A stretch of DNA of 6,968 bases from Clostridia bacterium (GCA_017546745.1 JAFYRZ010000135.1:1-6968); one strand, 5' to 3'. Counted from the first letter of the stretch, positions 1 to 5,808 are shown. Notes: generated by a model not told the origin, from the sequence alone. Numbers and translations: made by a program.

Positions 1-2078
1 GACTCGGCAGAAAAGATAAGCTCATCGGTCGGCATATCCGTTGCTCTTCTAACGGTAAGCGCACCGCCCGTCGCGGTGATAAGCCTTGATATAACGTCGC
101 TCGGCCGCTGGGCTTTGTATCCCTCGGATGCCTCGGAATAAAGGAGGGTAACGCTCCTTGTCGCAAAGCTCATAGCTCGTGAGAAAAAGAATAGCTCCCT
201 TGCCAATGAAAGCTCGCTCTCCGGGGTTATACCGAGCCCGATGCTTGCCATAGATGCTCTTTCGGTATCCTTGAAGAAGGAATTATCAGACCCCGTGCGC
301 GGAAATTCACCGTCGTTAACACCGATAAAATATACGTGCGGCCTTTCGTAAAGCCTGAGCATATCCGCAGAGCCGACGATTATCTCGTCAACGTGCGCAG
401 GTATGCTGCCGAGGTCGTTGCCGGAGAGCATTATTTTTAAAAGGGTAGAGAAGCCTGCGATGCTTGCGGGAAGGTCGCCCGCCGCCTCGGTAAGCTCCTC
501 GAGCGACTTGCATATAAGCGGGAAAAGTCGCATCTCCTCCGCCGCGTCGGTGGCTCTATCTGCCTCCATAAGCTTCCTTGCGCGCTCTGCGATAGACCTC
601 TCAAGTCCGATCTCGGTGATAAAGCCGTATAGCGCCCTCGCGTGGTCAAGCACCGTCCTCGCCTCGGATAAATTATCCGAAAAACGGATAAGGGGAGAGA
701 AGAGCGCGTCCCTCGTTTCGCCTATTCTTTCAAGAAGAAAGGCGTCCGTGCTCGTTACGAAGCTCTCGTAGCCGCGCGGATTCATAAGCCAGGGCGCAGG
801 ATCTAAAAACCTCTTTTTATCAAGCCGCCATTTCTCAACGTAGGACTCAAGCTCGTCTATCCTGTCGCGCTCGATCCCCGTAAAGCCGCACCTCGCGTAT
901 TCGATTACCTCCTCGCGTCGAAATCCCGAGGAAACGACGGCATAGGCGGCAAAAATGAGCTTTATTGCCGCATAGCTCTCAAGCTCCTTTTTGTAGGACG
1001 TAAATGCGCGAAGTCCGTATTTTTCAAGTGAAAGATCAAGAACGCCCGAGTAGCTCTTCGCATCTCTTGCAACTATCGCAAAATCCGAAAAGCGCTCGCC
1101 CGCCATGACCCGCTTTTTGATATCCGCGCATAAAACGTCACATTCCACGTAAGGGGTAGGCGCGGCAAAAATCCTCAGTTTATCTCTGTTATGTAAACCG
1201 TAGTTGTCAAATACTTGGTTGTTTTGCCATAAATTATCTACAAGCTCGCGCAGAAAAATGTCCTTTCCGTCGCCTATCGACTCCACCCTTTCGAGCTTTA
1301 CCTCGCACCCGGCTCTTGCCGCCGCACGGGTGAGCGCGTCGTGCGTATTTCTCGTTTCGGTGTATTCAAGAGCATCGCGTCTTGCCTTCGGAAGCGTCAG
1401 GGTGACCGTTATGTCGGAGAGCTCCGAAAGTAGGGACAATAGCCTTTCCTGTCCCCTCGTAAATGAGGTAAATCCGTCGATAAAGATCTCGGTATCCTTA
1501 AGAAACTCGGGGTTAGCCCTTAATTTCTCGATGACCGTGTCTGTCTCGACCGCGTTATCCTGGTATTTTTCGGTGAGAAGCCTTTTGTAGGTCATCATAA
1601 CGATAGAAAGATCGGAAAGCTTGCCTACAAGGCGCGCATTGTCCGCGATGCCCTCGTTTTGTGCCGCAAGGGAAAGCTCCTCTGCCGTGATTCCGAGACT
1701 CTCCATCTCCTTTATAGCCGCAAGGTATTTTTCCGCAACTCCGGCACTCACCTCGCGCCTCTCGGTAGATAAAAGCGGCAAGGACTCGGTCAAGGCACGA
1801 AAGACCAAGACCTTTTTCTTTGCGTTGTCGCAGTATTTTGCCGAAAGTCCGCCAAGCGAGCGGAATACCGTGTTTGCAAATCTCGTGAAATTCGTTACCT
1901 CGAAGTAAAGCGGTGCCGATGGAGGAAGCTCGTCTGCCATTACCCTCTCTGCAAGAACGGTCTGCTGCTCCGGCACGATAAGATAGCCTCTCTTGCCGCC
2001 TTTTATACGTTCCTTGATCCGCTTCTTTATAAGATCAAAGCTACCCGAGGAAAATCCCCCCTCAATCAGCCGTAGCAT
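1..2078 (-). CDS. addB: AddB (RexB) subunit of the ATP-dependent helicase-nuclease AddAB, 3' end outside the window
   Basis: The product pairs with AddA in the cytoplasmic complex that resects double-strand DNA ends and responds to Chi, loading RecA for recombinational repair. The frame is open for 692 codons and runs off the left edge. Family proteins are usually about 1,100-1,200 residues, so the C-terminal PD-(D/E)XK nuclease and iron-sulfur cysteines, if present, lie outside. Family-like landmarks are VPEQQT (35-40), the segment VTNFTRFANTVFR that follows, IFIDGFTSF (from 198), and GVNDGEFPR (586-594) in the helicase-like C-terminal part. The N-terminal Walker A position reads GGFSSGSF (7-14), without the usual GK[ST]. 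The start is firm: ATG at 2076-2078 has AGGAGG six bases upstream (2085-2090), and an in-frame stop lies just before that at 2091-2093. The start overlaps the upstream regulator gene by 17 nt, implying one transcript and translational coupling. addA would be expected just outside the left edge (inference). Confidence 0.93.
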   Translation of the reverse strand, partial: MLRLIEGGFSSGSFDLIKKRIKERIKGGKRGYLIVPEQQTVLAERVMADELPPSAPLYFEVTNFTRFANTVFRSLGGLSAKYCDNAKKKVLVFRALTESLPLLSTERREVSAGVAEKYLAAIKEMESLGITAEELSLAAQNEGIADNARLVGKLSDLSIVMMTYKRLLTEKYQDNAVETDTVIEKLRANPEFLKDTEIFIDGFTSFTRGQERLLSLLSELSDITVTLTLPKARRDALEYTETRNTHDALTRAAARAGCEVKLERVESIGDGKDIFLRELVDNLWQNNQVFDNYGLHNRDKLRIFAAPTPYVECDVLCADIKKRVMAGERFSDFAIVARDAKSYSGVLDLSLEKYGLRAFTSYKKELESYAAIKLIFAAYAVVSSGFRREEVIEYARCGFTGIERDRIDELESYVEKWRLDKKRFLDPAPWLMNPRGYESFVTSTDAFLLERIGETRDALFSPLIRFSDNLSEARTVLDHARALYGFITEIGLERSIAERARKLMEADRATDAAEEMRLFPLICKSLEELTEAAGDLPASIAGFSTLLKIMLSGNDLGSIPAHVDEIIVGSADMLRLYERPHVYFIGVNDGEFPRTGSDNSFFKDTERASMASIGLGITPESELSLARELFFFSRAMSFATRSVTLLYSEASEGYKAQRPSDVISRLITATGGALTVRRATDMPTDELIFSAE

Positions 2079-2622
2079 CGCTCTCCTCCTTTAAATATCT
2101 TTCGTCTATCCTGTAACCCATTTTTCTTGACGAGATTATTATCTTCTCGCCCCTTACCTCAAGCTTCTCGCGCAGGTAATGTATGTAAACGTTGATAATT
2201 CCGTCGGTCGCCTCGTCGCCCCATACCCTATATAAAAGCTCCTCGCGTGAAACGTAGTCGCCCGCCTCAAAAAGGGTATTAAGCAGAGAGAACTCGACCT
2301 CGGTCAGGCGTATCTTCTCACCGTAAAGATATGCCGCGCGCTCTGCCCTGTCAAGCTGCAGCGGTGCCTTACGCTTCGCGGACAGCACGCGGTGTAATTC
2401 CTCAAAGGTAAAGGGGATAGTAAGGTCACATTCCTCTCTTCGGCTTGCTCTTATTGCCCCGACGGGTGCCGTCACACCGTCAACGTCCGCAATAATGAAA
2501 TCGTATTTTGCGAGCCCGTCCTCGGGCGCGCATCTCTCGCAGCTTGCGTAGTCGAGCGTTGCAAGCTCGATTTTTTTATATAAATATTCGTCCCTCGTCA
2601 GGACGGCGACGTTTATTCTCAT
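2062..2622 (-). CDS. OmpR/PhoB-type winged-helix regulator with a shortened, degenerate receiver domain
   Basis: This is a 186-residue cytoplasmic DNA-binding protein. Residues about 98-175 match the OmpR/PhoB effector domain: IRLTEVEFSLLNTL (104-117), SREELLYRVWG (125-135), the recognition-helix region INVYIHYLREKL (143-154) and the wing SSRKMGYRI (164-172). The N-terminal part resembles a receiver but has only about 80 residues instead of about 120. VAVLTRDE (5-12) sits at strand 1, without a clear acidic pair. YDFIIADVDG (40-49) places Asp46 at the phospho-acceptor position. CDLTIPFTFEEL (65-76) corresponds to the usual KPF segment with Ile69 replacing the conserved Lys, and the alpha3-beta4-alpha4 section is largely missing. 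It is therefore probably not a normal phosphorylation-controlled regulator (inference). No histidine kinase gene is adjacent. The ATG at 2622 has AGAGG five bases upstream. The gene overlaps addB by 17 nt and is the first gene of that operon. Targets are unknown; autoregulation is possible. Confidence 0.85.
   Translation of the reverse strand: MRINVAVLTRDEYLYKKIELATLDYASCERCAPEDGLAKYDFIIADVDGVTAPVGAIRASRREECDLTIPFTFEELHRVLSAKRKAPLQLDRAERAAYLYGEKIRLTEVEFSLLNTLFEAGDYVSREELLYRVWGDEATDGIINVYIHYLREKLEVRGEKIIISSRKMGYRIDERYLKEESDATAD
2085..2090 (-). promoter_or_regulatory. Shine-Dalgarno site of addB, inside the regulator gene
   Basis: On the minus strand the site reads AGGAGG, six bases before the addB ATG. 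It lies within the last codons of the preceding regulator gene. With the in-frame stop at 2091-2093 it fixes the addB start. Confidence 0.88.
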
Positions 2623-2627
2623 AAAAA

Positions 2628-2632
2628 CCTCT
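2628..2632 (-). promoter_or_regulatory. Ribosome binding site of the winged-helix regulator
   Basis: The minus strand reads AGAGG, five bases before the ATG. It is weaker than the AGGAGG of addB downstream, so addB might be translated at least as efficiently as the regulator (inference). Confidence 0.6.
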
Positions 2633-2654
2633 AATTTATTAGAATTACACCTTT

Positions 2655-2683
2655 ATTATAAGAGAAAAGCTCCGTTAAGTCAA
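2655..2683 (-). promoter_or_regulatory. Sigma-A type promoter of the regulator-addB operon
   Basis: On the minus strand a -35 box TTGACT (2683-2678) and a consensus -10 box TATAAT (2660-2655) are separated by exactly 17 bases. The predicted transcript start is near 2648, giving a leader of about 26 nt before the regulator ATG. No other good promoter is visible between it and addB. Confidence 0.85.
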
Positions 2684-2701
2684 GCGCGAGCGCAAAAAAA
2701 G

Positions 2702-2745
2702 ATTGCAAAGGCAACAAATGCAATACTGAGAGCAAGTTTTGCAAT
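2702..2745. repeat. Repeated TGCAAT/ATTGCA motifs between the divergent promoters (candidate operator)
   Basis: ATTGCAAA at 2702-2709 is the exact inverse of TTTGCAAT at 2738-2745, and a further TGCAAT lies at 2719-2724. The block starts 18 bp upstream of the leftward -35 box and abuts the rightward -35 box. This fits an operator site for one or both promoters. The arms are A+T-rich and short, so chance cannot be excluded, and no regulator is assigned. Confidence 0.4.
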
Positions 2746-2774
2746 TTGTTTAACCTCTTATTTTGTGGTAAAAT
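2746..2774 (+). promoter_or_regulatory. Promoter of the aldolase-VOC gene
   Basis: TTGTTT (2746-2751) and TAAAAT (2769-2774) are separated by 17 bases. The -10 is preceded by TGG, an extended -10 element (TGn). The predicted start near 2781 gives a leader of about 25 nt. The -35 box directly touches the inverted repeat at 2702-2745. Confidence 0.72.
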
Positions 2775-2792
2775 TGATTTGTAATAATATTT

Positions 2793-2798
2793 AAGGAG
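2793..2798 (+). promoter_or_regulatory. Ribosome binding site of the aldolase-VOC gene
   Basis: AAGGAG lies seven bases before the ATG at 2806. It is part of a 15-base leader (2792-2806) that recurs exactly in front of pgk (5845-5859). Confidence 0.85.
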
Positions 2799-2805
2799 AA
2801 AAACA

Positions 2806-3774
2806 ATGGCTAATAATATGATCAACGAGCTTTATTCCATAGGTCTTATTCCCGTAATCAAGATCGAGAACGCAGAGGATGCCGTTCCGCTTGCAAAGGC
2901 GCTTATCGACGGCGGACTTCCCGCGGCAGAGATCACCTTCAGAACCAAGTGCGCGGCAGAGGCTATCAAGAATATTACCGACGCATATCCCGATATGCTC
3001 GTCGGTGCGGGCACCGTTCTTACAACCGAGCAGGTTGACGCGGCTATCGCGGCAGGCTCTAAGTTCATCGTTTCACCCGGACTTAACCCCAAGACGGTTT
3101 CCTACTGCCTTTCCAAGGGCGTTCCCATGCTCCCCGGATGCGCTAATCCCTCCGACGTTGAGGCAGCGCTCGAGCTTGGTCTTACTACCGTAAAAGTCTT
3201 CCCCGCAGAGGCTGTTGGCGGTCTTAAGATGCTTAAGGCTATGGCTGCTCCCTCCGGTCAGCTTACCTTTATGCCCACCGGCGGTATCAACGAGAACAAC
3301 CTTCTTGACTACCTTAAGTTTAACAAGATCATCGCCTGCGGCGGCTCGTTCATGGTTAACGAGGATCTTATCAAGGCAAAGGACTGGGCGGCTATCACCG
3401 CGCTTACCAAGAATGCCGTTAAGATCATGCTCGGCCTTGAGTTTACCCATATGGGCATCAACACCGAAAATGCCGAGGAGGCAAAGCGCAGCGCAAAGCT
3501 CTTCGAGGTTATGTTCGGTATGACCAACCGCGAGACCAGCAAGTCGGTATTTGCGGGTGATGCGTTTGAGTTTATGAACGGTAAGGGTCCCGGCAGATGC
3601 GGCCACATCGGTATCCGCACCAACTTCGTTGACAGAGCTATGGCTTACTTTAAGAGAATGGGCTTTGAGTTTGACGAGTCTACTATCGTTTGCGATGACA
3701 AGACCGGTAAGCCCAAGTTCGTATACTTCAAGGACGAGATCTCCGGCTTCGCAGTTCACCTCGTTCAGAAATAA
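2806..3774 (+). CDS. eda: KDPG/KHG aldolase (Eda) fused to a C-terminal VOC (glyoxalase-fold) domain
   Basis: Residues 1 to about 205 form a class I KDPG/4-hydroxy-2-oxoglutarate aldolase. This family cleaves 2-keto-3-deoxy-6-phosphogluconate to pyruvate and glyceraldehyde-3-phosphate in the cytoplasm. Expected active-site residues are present: Glu42 and Arg46 in EITFRT, GAGTVL (67-72), SPGLNP (90-95), the Schiff-base Lys130 in VKVFPAEAVGG, PTGGI (157-161) and the phosphate-binding GGS (179-181). Stand-alone Eda is about 205-215 residues; this protein has 322. Residues about 210-322 look like a two-module VOC domain: FTHMGINT (213-220), FEFMN (254-258), CGHIGIRT (265-272) and a final strand FAVHLVQ (315-321). 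His215, Glu255, His267 and His318 are at positions usual for metal ligands (inference). The VOC substrate is unknown. No edd, kdgK or uronate genes are nearby, so the pathway is open. The gene has its own promoter and terminator and strongly biased codons, suggesting good expression. Confidence 0.92.
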   Translation: MANNMINELYSIGLIPVIKIENAEDAVPLAKALIDGGLPAAEITFRTKCAAEAIKNITDAYPDMLVGAGTVLTTEQVDAAIAAGSKFIVSPGLNPKTVSYCLSKGVPMLPGCANPSDVEAALELGLTTVKVFPAEAVGGLKMLKAMAAPSGQLTFMPTGGINENNLLDYLKFNKIIACGGSFMVNEDLIKAKDWAAITALTKNAVKIMLGLEFTHMGINTENAEEAKRSAKLFEVMFGMTNRETSKSVFAGDAFEFMNGKGPGRCGHIGIRTNFVDRAMAYFKRMGFEFDESTIVCDDKTGKPKFVYFKDEISGFAVHLVQK

Positions 3775-3788
3775 TCGGTTTTAAGAGA

Positions 3789-3830
3789 TGCCGAGGCACA
3801 CGCTCAGTGCCTCGGCACTTTTCTGTTTTT
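3789..3830 (+). terminator. Rho-independent terminator of the aldolase-VOC gene
   Basis: An 11-bp G+C-rich stem pairs TGCCGAGGCAC (3789-3799) with GTGCCTCGGCA (3807-3817) around a 7-base loop. It is followed by a broken T-tract (TTTTCTGTTTTT, 3819-3830). It starts 15 bases after the stop codon and isolates the gene from the next one. The minus strand has no comparable T-tract, so the terminator appears one-directional. Confidence 0.93.
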
Positions 3831-3858
3831 GCGCGAAATGTGTCGCGCACACGCGAAA
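3830..3858. repeat. GCGCGA inverted and direct repeats upstream of the long-helix gene
   Basis: TGCGCGA (3830-3836) and TCGCGCA (3843-3849) form a perfect 7-bp inverted repeat with a 6-base spacer. CGCGAAA recurs 20 bp later at 3852-3858. The block sits between the terminator and the next promoter's -35 box (3875). It may be an operator or only a second small hairpin after the terminator. Confidence 0.35.
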
Positions 3859-3874
3859 AATTTTGACTAATCTC

Positions 3875-3903
3875 TTGAAAAGCTCACGCGTATGTGTTAA
3901 AAT
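3875..3903 (+). promoter_or_regulatory. Promoter of the uncharacterised long-helix gene
   Basis: TTGAAA (3875-3880) and TAAAAT (3898-3903) are separated by 17 bases, with TGT directly before the -10 as an extended element. The predicted start near 3910 gives a leader of about 22 nt. The ten bases AATCTCTTGA across the -35 also occur at the pgk promoter. Confidence 0.78.
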
Positions 3904-3920
3904 ATAATAAAACGATTATC

Positions 3921-3925
3921 GGAGG
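3921..3925 (+). promoter_or_regulatory. Shine-Dalgarno site that decides the start of the long-helix gene
   Basis: GGAGG ends six bases before ATG 3932. An in-frame GTG at 3926 directly abuts this site and could not be used efficiently, so the ATG two codons later is preferred. Confidence 0.8.
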
Positions 3926-3931
3926 GTGGTT

Positions 3932-5695
3932 ATGGACCTTGATTTTTCGAAGATCAAAATAGAAATGGACGGTTGCGTTGGGCTTACGGTAGAGCTGCCG
4001 CCCGAGCTTGAGGATAAATATTCAAGGACGTTTGCCGAGATCATGGTAAAGCAGCTTACCGCCGAGATCGAGAGGGCGCTTTCGGTTCGCGGGCTTGAAA
4101 AAAGCAATATCGAGTTAAAGCTCGTGTTTATGCCCGACACGTTTATGGAGCATAGCTCTGAAAACGTTACCTACCGCCGCCTTCTTATAACCGACAAGGG
4201 CTGCTCCGATAAGGACCTTTGGGTAAAGTGGACGCGTCTTAACAGCGCTGTTGCATACAGCGCATTTGATACCCCCTCGGAGGACGATATCCTCTTTGAG
4301 CTTGGTGAGGACGTTCCGCAGAAGATACGCGAGAGGGAATACCGCTTTCTCGTAAGAACCGATACCGACAGATATCACAGCGCCATGGGAAGAAAGAACA
4401 TAACCGAGTGGCGCGACCTTATAAAGCGCGCACATCGCCGCGGTGATATCGAAAAGGTTGTAAACGAGGTTGAATTAGCCGACCATTCGGATAAGGTCCA
4501 CGATAAGCTCTCCTCGCTTCTTTCGGGACTTGGGATTCCCGTTCCCAAGGAAAGCTCCGCACCTGCGCCCGAGGCAGAGGTGAGCGCGTTTGATATAGAG
4601 CTTCAAAGAGCGCGCGAGGTGATCTTCGGTGATGCCGCTCCCACAGCAGAGGAGAGCGCACCTGCCGTAGATAACGAGATATCCGTGCCCGAGACCGTAG
4701 TTTTCGACTTCTCCAAGGCAGAGGATACACCCGCCTTTGCTCCCGTACCCATTGACGATGAGATAGAGGACTCCCCCGAAGAGGAGGACACAGACCTTGA
4801 TACGGTAGACGAGCTTTACGCTCTTGACGGTGAGGAGGACGACGCTGCTCCTGATGCCGATTATACCGATGAGGTTAGTGCAAGGGAGGCGCTCGAAGCA
4901 AAGCTTCGCCTCGTTGACGAGATGGAGGCAAAGGTAGCGGCAGAGGCTGTGGCTGATAGCCTTCGCAAGGAGCTTGAAGCGGCACGCGCCGAGATAGATT
5001 CGCTCAAAAGGGAAAACGATATGCTCCGCATAGAGTACGGACGTATAAAGGCACAGATGGTGAAGCTTGCCGAGGAAAAGGATAGGGCAGAGAGCCTTCG
5101 CGCTATCGAGGCAGAGAGGCTCAAGGACGAGATCGACGCGAGAGTTAGAGCCGAAAACCGCGAAAAGGAAAGACTTGCCGAGGCGGCAAGGATCGCGGTG
5201 GAAAATCAGAAGCGCATAGAGGCAGAGCGTGCCGCAGAGGCAGAGAGGCTTCGCGCCGAGGAGGAAAGACGTATTGCCGAGGAGGAAAAGCGCCGCGAGG
5301 CAGAAAGGCTTGCCGCGGAGCGCGAGCGCGAGGCGGAGCGCATAAGACGCGAGACCGAGATAGCACGCGGTAACGTTGCCCCCGAAAGCGCGCCCGTAGC
5401 CGTAAAGGACACCGCCCCGACGGCTTATAACTACATCAGCCGCCGCGTAAGGCTCTACTTTAAGCACCTTATCGATCCCAATATCACAAAGCGCATATAC
5501 GATATAATCAAAACGACCATAGAGTTCTACCACAAGGAGGACGTTTACATTCGTATCAAGGCAACGACCCCCGAGGAGGATATCGTTCTTCTCGACTTCC
5601 TCGAGATACCCGAGGAGGAGGCAGAGCTTCTCGTTAATATCATAAAGGTGCTCGGAAACAGCAATATCGGAATTACCAAGGCGACGGTAGAATAA
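3932..5695 (+). CDS. Uncharacterised 587-residue protein: N-terminal domain, acidic linker, long charged helix, C-terminal domain
   Basis: I do not recognise this family. The product has no signal peptide or membrane segment, so it is probably cytoplasmic. Residues 1 to about 175 look globular and mixed alpha/beta (LTVELPPELEDKY near 18-30, then LKLVFMP). Residues about 205-312 are Pro/Ala/Glu/Asp-rich and probably disordered, with an acidic run (SPEEEDTDLDTVDEL). Residues about 313-478 form a long, highly charged helix dominated by Glu, Arg and Ala (repeats such as AERLRAEEERR), either a coiled coil or a single stable ER/K helix. A short Pro/Ala linker leads to a second folded domain at about 498-587 (YNYISRRVRLYFKHL, then VYIRIKATTPEED, ending NIGITKATVE). 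The two folded ends joined by a rod suggest a scaffold or spacer linking two partners (inference). It has its own promoter and lies between the aldolase terminator and pgk, without a clear terminator of its own. Codon bias is weaker than in pgk, suggesting moderate expression. Confidence 0.87.
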   Translation: MDLDFSKIKIEMDGCVGLTVELPPELEDKYSRTFAEIMVKQLTAEIERALSVRGLEKSNIELKLVFMPDTFMEHSSENVTYRRLLITDKGCSDKDLWVKWTRLNSAVAYSAFDTPSEDDILFELGEDVPQKIREREYRFLVRTDTDRYHSAMGRKNITEWRDLIKRAHRRGDIEKVVNEVELADHSDKVHDKLSSLLSGLGIPVPKESSAPAPEAEVSAFDIELQRAREVIFGDAAPTAEESAPAVDNEISVPETVVFDFSKAEDTPAFAPVPIDDEIEDSPEEEDTDLDTVDELYALDGEEDDAAPDADYTDEVSAREALEAKLRLVDEMEAKVAAEAVADSLRKELEAARAEIDSLKRENDMLRIEYGRIKAQMVKLAEEKDRAESLRAIEAERLKDEIDARVRAENREKERLAEAARIAVENQKRIEAERAAEAERLRAEEERRIAEEEKRREAERLAAEREREAERIRRETEIARGNVAPESAPVAVKDTAPTAYNYISRRVRLYFKHLIDPNITKRIYDIIKTTIEFYHKEDVYIRIKATTPEEDIVLLDFLEIPEEEAELLVNIIKVLGNSNIGITKATVE

Positions 5696-5779
5696 GCTCG
5701 TATAAAACCGCGTACTGCAAGAAAAAGCAGCGTACATACGCCCCACCGCGACAAATCGTTTAAAATTTAACGAAATCTC

Positions 5780-5808
5780 TTGACTACAAGGGAAAGCTAT
5801 GATATAAT
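5780..5808 (+). promoter_or_regulatory. Strong promoter of pgk
   Basis: TTGACT (5780-5785) and a consensus TATAAT (5803-5808) are separated by 17 bases. TGA immediately precedes the -10, giving an extended -10 element. The predicted start near 5815 yields a leader of about 45 nt that is A+T-rich and has no strong hairpin. Confidence 0.9.

Noticed and set aside
403..1908. Several open frames of 95-128 codons on the plus strand within addB
   Set aside because: The minus-strand addB frame is continuous and carries family motifs throughout. The plus-strand frames are Ser/Arg/Leu-rich shadows without promoters or ribosome binding sites.
2631..2825. A 64-codon minus-strand frame with a hydrophobic start, across the divergent intergenic region
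   Set aside because: It would begin inside the aldolase gene, cross both promoters and the operator-like repeat, and has no Shine-Dalgarno site.
3073..3759. A 228-codon open frame on the minus strand opposite the aldolase-VOC gene
   Set aside because: The sense frame encodes an unmistakable aldolase with all active-site residues. The antisense frame is a product of codon bias and matches no family I recognise.
3926..3928. In-frame GTG as the start of the long-helix gene
   Set aside because: It directly abuts the GGAGG site, leaving no spacer. ATG at 3932 has the normal spacing of six bases.
5714..5740. Hairpin-like GTACTGC...GCAGCGTAC after the long-helix gene, considered as a terminator
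   Set aside because: The stem has a 2-base bulge and a short inner helix, and no T-tract follows. Termination before pgk therefore remains unproven.
4475..5746. A 423-codon open frame on the minus strand opposite the long-helix gene
   Set aside because: It lies antisense to a gene with a good promoter, Shine-Dalgarno site and coherent domain layout. Its translation is rich in Leu, Cys and Tyr as expected from reversed Glu/Arg/Lys codons, and it has no convincing ribosome binding site.
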